A stretch of 64,000 bases of DNA, taken from Streptomyces sp. NBC_01723 (GTDB lineage Bacteria; Actinomycetota; Actinomycetes; Streptomycetales; Streptomycetaceae). Below are positions 57,504 through 64,000 of this stretch, in pieces. Under the pieces are notes generated by a model. That model worked only from the letters and a program-made list of their open reading frames with translations. It was not told where the DNA came from and did no database searches. Position 1 is the stretch's first letter. The number at the start of each line of letters is the position of its first letter. The stretch spans positions 5,568,001 through 5,632,000 of the forward strand of contig NZ_CP109171.1 in the NCBI RefSeq assembly GCF_036246005.1, read 5' to 3'. A program made the position numbers and the translations under genes.

Positions 57504-58724
57504 TCAGGGCCTGTCCGGCACGTCCCTGTCCGGCATGTCCTTGATGAAGACGACGCCCTCGATCGTGTCCAGGTGGGCGGGATCGAGCGGGGCGTAGCCG
57601 AACCAGGGGGACACCCGGGGCGCGGGCCGCGGGTCGCCGAGGGCGGAGGCCAGCCGTCCGGCGTCCACGACGCAGCGGTCCTCCGGCAGCGCGTACAGGT
57701 GGCCTTCGAGGGTGCCGGGCGGGGGAGTGTCCACACCCTGGTGGCGGATCGTGCCGAGGGCCGTGGCCACGAAGGCGTACTCCGCGCCGAGCCGGGCGCT
57801 CACCAGCGCACCGGCGCTCCACCACGCCACCGGCCCCTGCCACATGCGCATCGAGCTCCTCTCGCGCTGGAGGTGGGAGTTGTGGGCGTGGACCAGCACC
57901 CGGCCGCGCTCCGCGAGCGCGAGGAGGTTGCCGGCCATCATCCGGTCCCGCACGCCGAGCAGCCGGTTCATCCGGGCCGGGGAGGCGTCGGCCATCCAGC
58001 GGTGGTAATCCAGCAGTCCGGTCGCGGTACGCCCGTACAGCCGCGCCCGGTCCCAGTCGTCCCGCGAGGCCGTCGCGAGCAGGTGCGGCGTCTGCTCGTC
58101 GAGGAGCGCCACCAGGTCGTGGGCGAGGGCCCGCAATTCCCCGGCCTCGGCCGACCGCCCCACCGAACGCGCCGGGTCCGTCATCGCCGCGGGCTCGGTC
58201 CACCGGTCGTCGGCGCCGAGCAGGCGGTCGAGCGTCCCGGCGGTGCAGGGGAGCAGGCCGGGGCCGACGTGTGCCGACAGGTGGTCGTGGAGCGCGGTGA
58301 CGGCCCGCCGGGGGCTCGCGGCGCCGGTGATCTCCAGCGGGCCGTCGAGACCGGCGAAGCGCACCCGCTCGGCCGGGGGCCGGCCTTCGTTGTACGCGCG
58401 CATCCAGCGCACGAGGTCACGGTTGGCGTCGGAGGAGCCGAGGCCGTGGCTGAAGCCGTGCTCCATCGCGTCGTCGAGCGTGCCGGCGCCCGAGGTGACG
58501 TAGTCGTCCACGACCAGGCCGGCCAGGCAGTCGCTCTCGATCGCGAGGGTCCGGTAGCCCTCCTGCTCGACGAGCTGCCGGAAGAGATCGTTGCGCACGT
58601 CGAGGAGGGTGTCCTCGCCGTGGGTGGGCTCGCCCAGGGCGAGCACGCGGGGCCGGGCCGGGAGCATGCCCAGGACGGCAGCGGCGTCCGCGGGAAGCGT
58701 GATGTCCTTGATGCCAGTAGCCAT
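57504..58724 (-). CDS. Erythromycin-esterase-family protein
   Basis: Member of the erythromycin esterase (Ere/EreA-like) superfamily, 406 residues. Conserved parts: LALGEPTHGEDTLLDVR (active-site His and Glu region, residues 28-45), LAIESDCLAG, and VLVHAHNSHLQRE near residue 280. Proven Ere enzymes open macrolide lactones, but many family members, including most in Streptomyces, have unknown substrates, so resistance is not established. ATG at 58724 has no SD; TACGGT ends 7 bases upstream, suggesting a leaderless message. It is divergent from a double-MerR regulator, its likely controller. Confidence 0.85.
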   Translation of the reverse strand: MATGIKDITLPADAAAVLGMLPARPRVLALGEPTHGEDTLLDVRNDLFRQLVEQEGYRTLAIESDCLAGLVVDDYVTSGAGTLDDAMEHGFSHGLGSSDANRDLVRWMRAYNEGRPPAERVRFAGLDGPLEITGAASPRRAVTALHDHLSAHVGPGLLPCTAGTLDRLLGADDRWTEPAAMTDPARSVGRSAEAGELRALAHDLVALLDEQTPHLLATASRDDWDRARLYGRTATGLLDYHRWMADASPARMNRLLGVRDRMMAGNLLALAERGRVLVHAHNSHLQRERSSMRMWQGPVAWWSAGALVSARLGAEYAFVATALGTIRHQGVDTPPPGTLEGHLYALPEDRCVVDAGRLASALGDPRPAPRVSPWFGYAPLDPAHLDTIEGVVFIKDMPDRDVPDRP

Positions 58725-58782
58725 GCACTAAACCGTATCGCTGAACTTCCGGTTGAGAGTTGGCCGCGATATCGTCCAGTGC
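58725..58782. promoter_or_regulatory. Compact divergent promoter, esterase / double-MerR gene
   Basis: Only 58 bp separate the two starts. Leftward TACGGT (58732-58737) and rightward TATCGT (58770-58775) each end exactly 7 bases before a start codon, so both mRNAs are probably leaderless. Between them, AACTTCCGGTTGAGAGTT (58744-58761) has imperfect dyad symmetry and could be the MerR site. Confidence 0.55.
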
Positions 58783-59571
58783 GTGGCGCAAAACCCTCAA
58801 AGTCGGGGAAAGCTCAGGCCCGTCGATCTGGCCCGCGGGCACGGTCTGTCCACGCAGGCGGTCAGGAATTACGAGGAGGCCGGCATCCTTCCGGCCGCCG
58901 ACCGCACGGCCCACGGCTACCGCACCTACACCCCGCTGCACGCGCGGGCGCTGGACGCCTTCCTCGCCCTGCTGCCCGGCCACGGCCACCGGACGGCGAC
59001 CGCGGTCATGCGGGCGGTGAACGAGGGCGCGACGGCCGAGGCGTTCCGGCTGATCGACGAGAGCCACGCGCAGTTGCTCGACGACCGGCGGACCCTGGAG
59101 GCCGTCGAGGGCGCGCTGCGGGACCTCGGGCGGCCGGGGTCCGGTGTCACCGCCACCACCACCGCCGCCACCACCACCACCGCCGCCACCGCCGCCACCG
59201 CCGTGACGTCCGCGCCCGCGGGCAGGTTCGTCGGGCCACTCGCCCGGGAGCTGGGCATCCGGCCCGCGACCCTGCGCAAGTGGGAGCGTGCCGGGCTGGT
59301 GCGTCCGAGCCGCGACCCGCTGACCGGCTACCGGGTCTACGGAGAGGCCGACGTACGGGACGCCAAGCTGGCGCACCAGCTCAGGCGCGGCGGCTACCCG
59401 CTGGCACGGATCGCGCCGGTGATCGAGCAGGTGCGGTCGGCCGGCGGACTGGAGCCCCTGGAGGCCACCCTGCGCGACTGGCACGACCGCCTCTCCGCCC
59501 GCGGCAGGGCGCTGCTGGCCGGGGCCGCGGAACTGGAGGCGTACCTGCGGGCACGGGAGGAGCGGGCGTGA
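58783..59571 (+). CDS. Double MerR-HTH regulator (TioE-like)
   Basis: Transcription factor of 262 residues with two separate MerR DNA-binding domains: HTH 1 at about 12-70 (LARGHGLSTQAVRNYEEAGI then GYRTYTPLHARAL) and HTH 2 at about 147-215 (LARELGIRPATLRKWERAGL then GYRVYGEADVR), joined by a helical stretch and an Ala/Thr/Val linker of about 25 residues. Two MerR domains in one chain are known from the TioE-type regulators. GTG at 58783 lacks an SD and sits 7 bases after a minus-10 match. The divergent esterase-like gene is the likely target. A single chain could bind a full operator without dimerising. Confidence 0.87.
   Translation: MAQNPQSRGKLRPVDLARGHGLSTQAVRNYEEAGILPAADRTAHGYRTYTPLHARALDAFLALLPGHGHRTATAVMRAVNEGATAEAFRLIDESHAQLLDDRRTLEAVEGALRDLGRPGSGVTATTTAATTTTAATAATAVTSAPAGRFVGPLARELGIRPATLRKWERAGLVRPSRDPLTGYRVYGEADVRDAKLAHQLRRGGYPLARIAPVIEQVRSAGGLEPLEATLRDWHDRLSARGRALLAGAAELEAYLRAREERA
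59149..59203 (+). repeat. ACC/GCC trinucleotide tract coding the MerR linker
   Basis: An uninterrupted stretch of ACC and GCC triplets encodes the Thr/Ala linker between the two MerR domains; slippage-prone and in frame. Confidence 0.85.
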
Positions 59572-59647
59572 AGCCGCAGCCGTGCGGCCGCACGCATGAG
59601 GCAGGGAAAAGCTACCGCTTAGTAGTTCCCTGTTGTACCGTGCAGCC

Positions 59648-60508
59648 ATGTCAGAAGCAGCCTCCGCCCCGGCCGTAGCGGCCACCGTCGGCGACAGCGA
59701 GTTCGACCGGGACACCCACGTCACCCGGCGCGCCCCCGGCGTCTACGACATCGACCTCTCCGCCGGCTGGACGATCATCAACGCCGTCAACGGCGGCTAC
59801 CTGCTGGCCGTCCTGGGCCGCGCCCTGGGCGACGCCCTCCCGCATCCGGACCCCTTCACGGTCTCGGCGCACTACCTGACCGCCTCGCACCCGGGCCCCG
59901 CGGTCGTGCGCACCGAGACCGTCCGCGCGGGACGCGGCCTCTCCACGGGGCAGGCATCCCTCTTCCAGTACGACGACGAGGGCAACGAGGTCGAGCGCAT
60001 CCGCGTCCTCGCCTCCTACGGCGACCTCGACACGCTGCCCGACGACGTCCGCACCTCCGTGAAGCCGCCCGCGATCCCGCCGGTCGAGCACTGCTTCGGC
60101 CCGGAGGACGGCCCCGCCCCCGTCGACGGCAGCTCCGCCATCGCCGACCGGCTGAAGCTGAAGCTCGACCCCGCCACGCTGGGCTGGGCGCTCGGACAGC
60201 CTTCGGGCCGGGGCGAGATGCGCGCCTGGTTCGGGCTGGCCGACGGCCGCGACGCCGACCCGCTCTCGCTGCTCCTCGCGGTGGACGCGCTGCCCCCCAC
60301 CGCCTTCGAGATGGGGCTGAAGGGCTGGGTGCCCACGGTCGAGCTGACCGTGCACGTGCGGTGCCGCCCGGCGCCGGGCCCACTGCGGGTCTCCATCACC
60401 ACCCGCAACCTCGCCGGCGGCTTCCTGGAGGAGGACGGCGAGGTCTGGGACAGCGCCGACCGCCTGGTCGCCCAGTCCCGGCAGCTGGCCCGGGTCCGGC
60501 TCGCCTGA
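59648..60508 (+). CDS. Acyl-CoA thioesterase-like double hot-dog protein
   Basis: A 286-residue protein of the 4HBT_3/TesB-like group: N-terminal hot-dog with WTIINAVNGGYLLAVLGRA, HYLTASHPGPAVVRTETV and GRGLSTGQASLFQ, and C-terminal hot-dog with LLLAVDALPPTAFEMG and VELTVHVRCRP. Expected to hydrolyse acyl-CoA thioesters; chain-length preference unknown. ATG at 59648 has no SD; TACCGT (59636-59641) ends 6 bases upstream, again suggesting leaderless start. The 76-bp gap before it has a CTAC...GTAG dyad (59612-59625). Confidence 0.85.
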   Translation: MSEAASAPAVAATVGDSEFDRDTHVTRRAPGVYDIDLSAGWTIINAVNGGYLLAVLGRALGDALPHPDPFTVSAHYLTASHPGPAVVRTETVRAGRGLSTGQASLFQYDDEGNEVERIRVLASYGDLDTLPDDVRTSVKPPAIPPVEHCFGPEDGPAPVDGSSAIADRLKLKLDPATLGWALGQPSGRGEMRAWFGLADGRDADPLSLLLAVDALPPTAFEMGLKGWVPTVELTVHVRCRPAPGPLRVSITTRNLAGGFLEEDGEVWDSADRLVAQSRQLARVRLA

Positions 60509-60553
60509 CCCGCGCCGCGTCGGCCGCCCGGCGCTCCGGCCGCGGCGGTTCGG

Positions 60554-61180
60554 TCAGTCCAGCCAGTGCCGGCGGCCGACGCTGATCAGCCGCAGTTGGC
60601 GCGTCGCCGTCTCCGCGGCGCGCCTGCGCTCCTCCTCGGGGGCGTCCAGGGCCTCCAGGAACAGCGAGGCCGTGATCAGCATCTGGTCGACGTAGAGGCC
60701 GGCCAGCATCCGCAGGTCCGCTTCGCTCCAGCCCGCGGACTCCGCGTCCTTGGCCAGCTCGGCCTGCACCTCCTCGGCGAACCGGGCCAGTTGCTCCCGT
60801 ATCGCCTCGCGCACCGGCTGCACGCCGCCGTGCCGCTCACGGGCGACGAACCGGACGTGCGCCGGGTGCGCGGCCACATGCCCGGCGATCAACTCGACCG
60901 CGCGGGCGATGCGTTCGTCACTGTCCTCGGCCGGAGACACCGTCGTCCGGATCATCGGATGCAGGCTGCCCAGCGCCTCCTCGACCAGTGCCACCCCCAG
61001 GTCCGCCGTGGAGCGGAAGTGCCGGTAGAAGGCGGTCGGGGCGACGCCCACGGCGCGGGTGACCTCGCGCAGACCCAGGCTGCTCAGGCTCTGCTCCTCC
61101 AGCAGCCCGAGCGCCGCGTCCAGGAGCGCCTGCCGGGTCTTGCGCTTCTGGGCCTGCCGAACGCCGGGAGTGTGACTCAT
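60554..61180 (-). CDS. TetR-family regulator (FabR-like), divergent from small membrane genes
   Basis: Regulator of 208 residues. HTH: GLREVTRAVGVAPTAFYRHF near residues 36-55, preceded by the basic QAQKRKTRQALLDAAL; this pattern resembles lipid-related TetR regulators (FabR/DesT-like). ATG at 61180. Upstream are two nearly identical 15-bp sites, 61187-61201 and 61244-61258, one beside its own start and the other near the presumed start of the divergent operon, implying autoregulation plus control of the two small membrane-protein genes. Confidence 0.87.
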   Translation of the reverse strand: MSHTPGVRQAQKRKTRQALLDAALGLLEEQSLSSLGLREVTRAVGVAPTAFYRHFRSTADLGVALVEEALGSLHPMIRTTVSPAEDSDERIARAVELIAGHVAAHPAHVRFVARERHGGVQPVREAIREQLARFAEEVQAELAKDAESAGWSEADLRMLAGLYVDQMLITASLFLEALDAPEEERRRAAETATRQLRLISVGRRHWLD

Positions 61181-61186
61181 ACCATG

Positions 61187-61258
61187 CAGTTAACAACTGT
61201 TCTCTGGAATTGGAAAGCGGTGTGGAGCGCTAGACTGGGTAGTCAGTGAACAACTGTA
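61187..61258. promoter_or_regulatory. Two repeated operator candidates in a divergent promoter
   Basis: CAGTTAACAACTGTT (61187-61201) and CAGTGAACAACTGTA (61244-61258) agree at 13 of 15 bases and are 57 bp apart centre to centre; each has dyad symmetry around AACAACTG. TAGACT (61231-61236) between them is a fair minus-10 for rightward transcription. Confidence 0.6.
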
Positions 61259-61285
61259 ACCAGAGATTGGGGGGATCCGCGCACC

Positions 61286-61453
61286 ATGATCTTTCTCGTT
61301 GTCGCACTGCTGCTCCTCGGTGTGGTGCTGGGCACCGTCGCCCACGCGCCGCTCACCTTCTCCGTCGCCGTCGGCCTGGTCATCGCCGTCTGGCTCGGCG
61401 TCTTCGCGATCCGCGAGCGGCACGGCCGCCGACGGAGCACCTCCGCCCACTGA
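61286..61453 (+). CDS. Small membrane protein, 55 residues
   Basis: ATG 61286 to TGA 61451. Two hydrophobic helices (MIFLVVALLLLGVVLGTVAH; TFSVAVGLVIAVWLGVFAI) and a basic C-terminus (RERHGRRRS). No known family recognised. Supported by codon bias typical of this genome, position under the duplicated operators, and a downstream gene 20 bp later with its own good SD. A GGGGGGA lies 13 nt upstream, rather far. Confidence 0.7.
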   Translation: MIFLVVALLLLGVVLGTVAHAPLTFSVAVGLVIAVWLGVFAIRERHGRRRSTSAH

Positions 61454-61473
61454 CGCACGGTAGGGAGAACCTC

Positions 61474-61749
61474 ATGCAGCTCACCGCACCGGCCAACCGC
61501 TCCACCCGCCCCACCGGCATCCGGGACACCGACGGCATGGCCGTCGCTTCCTTCGTCCTCGGCCTGCTCGGCCTGCTCGTCCTCAACGTCTTCCTGGGCC
61601 CGATCGCCATCGCCCTGGCCTCGGTCGCCCTGTGGCGCGGCACCGCCCGCCGCGGCCGGGCCCTCCTCGGTCTCGGCCTGGGCGTCGCCGACCTGCTGGT
61701 CCTGGTGGCGTTCATGGCCACGGACAACACGATGTCGTGGAGTATGTGA
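61474..61749 (+). CDS. DUF4190-domain small membrane protein
   Basis: A 91-residue protein with a short hydrophilic N-terminus and two helices in the DUF4190 pattern: DGMAVASFVLGLLGLLV, GPIAIALASVALWRG and RRGRALLGLGLGVADLLVL. Function unknown. ATG at 61474 follows GGGAG at 6 nt. Likely co-transcribed with the 55-residue gene and controlled by the divergent TetR. Confidence 0.82.
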   Translation: MQLTAPANRSTRPTGIRDTDGMAVASFVLGLLGLLVLNVFLGPIAIALASVALWRGTARRGRALLGLGLGVADLLVLVAFMATDNTMSWSM

Positions 61750-61805
61750 ACCGGCCAACCTTGCCCTGAGGCCGGGCGCGAGGGCCCCGTAGAATCGGCC
61801 TCACC

Positions 61806-62975
61806 ATGGCTTACCTCGACCACGCCGCGACCACCCCGATGCTTCCCGAGGCGGTCGAGACACTCACCGCGCACCTGGGCGTCACCGGCAACGCCTCCTC
61901 GCTCCACGCGTCCGGCCGCCGTGCGCGGCGCACCGTCGAGGAGGCCCGCGAGACCCTCGCCGAAGCGCTCGGCGCCCGCCCCAGCGAGGTGGTCTTCACC
62001 TCCGGCGGGACCGAGGCCGACAATCTCGCCGTCAAGGGCCTGTACTGGGCCCGGCGCGACGCCGACCCGGCCCGCACCCGGGTGCTGGCCAGCCCCGTCG
62101 AACACCACGCGGTCCTCGACGCGGTGCACTGGCTGGGCGAGCACGAGGGCGCCCGGGTCGAGTACCTGCCCGTGGACGCCCACGGCCGCGTGCACCCCGA
62201 CACGCTGCGCGAGGCCGTCGCCCGCAACCCCGACGACGTCGCCCTCGCCACCGTCATGTGGGCCAACAACGAGATCGGCACCATCCTGCCGGTCCGTGAA
62301 CTCGCCGACGTGGCCGCCGAGTTCGGCGTACCGCTGCACGCCGACGCGGTCCAGGCTGTCGGCCAGCTCCCGGTCGACTTCGCCGCCTCCGGGCTCGCCG
62401 CGATGACCGTTTCCGGCCACAAGATCGGCGGCCCCTACGGCATCGGCGCGCTGCTCCTCGGCCGCGAGTACACCCCGGTGCCCGTCCTGCACGGCGGCGG
62501 CCAGGAACGCCACGTCCGCTCCGGCACCCTCGACGTCCCCGCCATCGCCTCCTTCGCGGTCGCCGGACGCCTCGCCGCCGAGCAGCGCGAGTGGTTCGCC
62601 CGCGAGATCGGCGCCCTGCGCGACGACCTGGTCGACGCCGTCCGCACGGCGGTCCCGGACGCCATCCTCGGCGGCGATCCGGCACCGGAGGGGCGCCTGC
62701 CGGCCAACGCCCACTTCACCTTCCCCGGCTGCGAGGGCGACTCCCTGCTGCTCCTGCTCGACGCCCAGGGCATCGAGTGCTCCACCGGCTCCGCCTGCAC
62801 GGCGGGCGTCGCCCAGCCCAGCCATGTCCTGCTGGCCACCGGCACCGACCCCGACCTGGCCCGCGGCACCCTGCGCTTCTCCCTCGGCCACACCTCCACG
62901 GAGGCCGACGTGGAGGCGCTCGGCAAGGCGATCGGACCCGCGGTGGAGCGGGCGCGGGCGGCCGGGCTGACGTAG
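61806..62975 (+). CDS. Cysteine desulfurase (NifS/IscS-like)
   Basis: PLP enzyme removing sulfur from cysteine as a protein persulfide. 389 residues: [46 protein letters not shown], the PLP lysine Lys206 ([10 protein letters not shown]) and catalytic Cys331 in GSACTAG (a second Cys at 325). ATG at 61806; TAGAAT (61790-61795) is a good minus-10. The next gene in this direction is mnmA, 0.8 kb on, so it probably supplies the sulfur for tRNA 2-thiouridine, in addition to any Fe-S work. Confidence 0.94.
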   Translation: MAYLDHAATTPMLPEAVETLTAHLGVTGNASSLHASGRRARRTVEEARETLAEALGARPSEVVFTSGGTEADNLAVKGLYWARRDADPARTRVLASPVEHHAVLDAVHWLGEHEGARVEYLPVDAHGRVHPDTLREAVARNPDDVALATVMWANNEIGTILPVRELADVAAEFGVPLHADAVQAVGQLPVDFAASGLAAMTVSGHKIGGPYGIGALLLGREYTPVPVLHGGGQERHVRSGTLDVPAIASFAVAGRLAAEQREWFAREIGALRDDLVDAVRTAVPDAILGGDPAPEGRLPANAHFTFPGCEGDSLLLLLDAQGIECSTGSACTAGVAQPSHVLLATGTDPDLARGTLRFSLGHTSTEADVEALGKAIGPAVERARAAGLT

Positions 62976-62997
62976 GCCCGCGAGCCGGGCGGCCTAC
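62972..62997. terminator. Palindrome holding both convergent stop codons
   Basis: Arms GTAGGCC (62972-62978) and GGCCTAC (62991-62997); the TAG of the desulfurase and that of the amidase each lie inside an arm. Serves as a shared bidirectional terminator. Confidence 0.6.
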
Positions 62998-63722
62998 GCC
63001 CCGGACCGGGACGGACTGGGTGACGGGGTGCTCGTGGCCGCCCGGCGCACCAGCTTCATGTACCGCTCCCAGTCCCAGTGCGGGCCCGGGTCGGTGTGGT
63101 CGGTGCCCGGCACCTCCACGTGGCCGATGATGTGCTCGCGGTCCAGGGGTATGTCGTACCGCGCGCAGATGCCCGCCGTCAGCCGCGCGGAGGCGGCGTA
63201 CATCGCGTCGGTGAAGTCCTGCGGGCGGTCCACGAAGCCCTCGTGCTCGATGCCGACACTGCGTTCGTTGTAGTCGCGGTTGCCCGCGTGGTACGCCACG
63301 TCCAGCTCGCGGATCATCTGGGTGACGCCCCCGTCCTGGCCCACGATGTAGTGCGTGGCCGCCTGGTGCCCCGGGTCCTGGAACGCCTTCACCGCGCTGT
63401 CGAAACTGCCCTGCGTCACATGCACGATCACCATGTCGACGCCGAAGTCGTCCGGCCGGTCGGCCCGCCGCCAGTTCGCGTCCGCCGCCGCCACCCAGCG
63501 CGCGCCGGAGTAGTCGACCGCGCCCTCCTCGCGGGGCCGCTCGACGCCCGGCACCCGCCACCACAGCCGGGCCAGCTCGTCGCGGGCCAGCACGGCCGTG
63601 CCCACGGCCGCGGCGGCACCGCCGACGATCAGCGCGCGCCGGCCGATCCGCCGGTCCGCGTCGCCGGACCCGCCCGCCGACCCGTCCGCGGACCCACTCG
63701 TGGATTCGTGCTTCGCCCCCAT
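62994..63722 (-). CDS. N-acetylmuramoyl-L-alanine amidase with twin-Arg type signal
   Basis: Amidase_2 (PGRP-like) zinc enzyme cleaving the lactyl-amide bond in peptidoglycan, 242 residues. The N-terminus has a Gly/Ser/Asp-rich stretch, then [20 protein letters not shown], which looks like a TAT signal or an anchor. Catalytic features: MVIVHVTQG (first His), [20 protein letters not shown], and the end [19 protein letters not shown] (His/Asp ligands). C-terminal Ser/Pro tail. ATG at 63722 with a weak site. Divergent from mnmA. Confidence 0.9.
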   Translation of the reverse strand: MGAKHESTSGSADGSAGGSGDADRRIGRRALIVGGAAAAVGTAVLARDELARLWWRVPGVERPREEGAVDYSGARWVAAADANWRRADRPDDFGVDMVIVHVTQGSFDSAVKAFQDPGHQAATHYIVGQDGGVTQMIRELDVAYHAGNRDYNERSVGIEHEGFVDRPQDFTDAMYAASARLTAGICARYDIPLDREHIIGHVEVPGTDHTDPGPHWDWERYMKLVRRAATSTPSPSPSRSGA

Positions 63723-63783
63723 GCGATCTTCAACGCATACTCGCGCGCTCCGGTTCCCGCCCTCCCCTTACTCTGGAAGGGTT

Positions 63784-64000
63784 ATGACTGACACCCCGCA
63801 GCGCACCCGTCCCCTTCGCGTCCTCGCCGCCATGTCGGGCGGGGTCGACTCCGCCGTCGCCGCCGCCCGCGCGGCCGAGGCGGGGCACGACGTGACCGGC
63901 GTCCACCTCGCGCTCTCCGCGAACCCGCAGTCCTTCCGCACCGGCGCCCGGGGCTGTTGCACCATCGAGGACTCACGCGACGCCCGCCGCGCCGCGGACG
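63784..64000 (+). CDS. mnmA: tRNA-specific 2-thiouridylase MnmA, N-terminal fragment
   Basis: Start of the enzyme that thiolates U34 of certain tRNAs; the gene runs off the window end after 72 codons. The PP-loop [14 protein letters not shown] binds ATP, and [19 protein letters not shown] is the characteristic actinobacterial second block. ATG at 63784 with GGAAGGG close upstream. The preceding desulfurase gene in the same direction is a plausible sulfur source. Confidence 0.92.
   Translation, partial: MTDTPQRTRPLRVLAAMSGGVDSAVAAARAAEAGHDVTGVHLALSANPQSFRTGARGCCTIEDSRDARRAAD

Noticed and set aside
57504..58724. Calling the esterase-like gene a macrolide resistance gene
   Set aside because: The superfamily is broad and most members have no shown activity on macrolides; sequence alone does not support it.

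Overview
The window is chromosomal DNA from a Streptomyces (or very close actinobacterium). The evidence is very high GC with strong third-position G/C bias, GTG and TTG starts, purine-rich Shine-Dalgarno (SD) sites, many 'ATGA'/'GTGA' gene overlaps, very rare TTA codons, and signature genes: the GlgE pathway, a ScARP-type DNA ADP-ribosyltransferase, CabC, SseB proteins and a BldK-like peptide transporter. From memory the gene order resembles the S. coelicolor stretch from roughly SCO5439 to SCO5488, with a strain-specific insertion near 31 kb and another near 38-42 kb.

Region 1 (0-11 kb) is alpha-glucan metabolism. The minus-strand operon glgE-treS-pep2-glgB encodes the whole route trehalose -> maltose -> maltose-1-phosphate -> linear glucan -> branched glucan; glgP (phosphorylase) diverges from it, and glgX (debranching) lies at 23.3-25.6 kb. 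Region 2 (11-26 kb) has a DUF1990 gene, two tandem secreted thermolysin-like proteases (one with a C-terminal P-domain), and four ABC exporter half-transporters in one operon that look like two heterodimers. Region 3 (25.7-31.1 kb) has two L,D-transpeptidase lipoproteins, an enoyl-CoA hydratase, an anti-sigma-like ATPase with a TTA codon, the ADP-ribosyltransferase and the EF-hand protein CabC.

Region 4 (31.2-42.7 kb) is the most accessory part: a phage-type endonuclease VII gene convergent with a phage-type GH25 lysozyme; a DD-carboxypeptidase; a TetR/lactonase/Baeyer-Villiger monooxygenase/SDR/TetR module with two palindromic operator candidates; and a three-gene operon of EACC1 protein, caspase-like protease with 42-residue repeats, and soluble Ser/Thr kinase. 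That operon is a probable biological-conflict (defence or programmed cell death) system, and its protease gene carries an in-frame TTA codon, predicting bldA-dependent translation.

Region 5 (42.7-50 kb) is glycine/serine catabolism: gcvT-gcvH-glyA-sdaA read on the minus strand behind a tandem glycine riboswitch, followed across the divergent promoter by a P-loop kinase-like gene and two SseB-family genes. Region 6 (50-57 kb) is a five-gene oligopeptide ABC importer with an internal hairpin after the binding-protein gene and an acidic repeat tail on the last ATPase. Region 7 (57-64 kb) has a TRIC-type channel, an erythromycin-esterase-like gene divergent from a double-MerR regulator, a thioesterase, a TetR gene with duplicated operator candidates facing two small membrane-protein genes, a cysteine desulfurase, a TAT-type amidase and the start of mnmA; desulfurase and MnmA plausibly act together in tRNA thiolation.

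The first and last genes are cut by the window ends. No rRNA, tRNA, CRISPR array or transposase was seen. Coordinates of starts follow SD evidence where it exists; alternatives are given in the entries.
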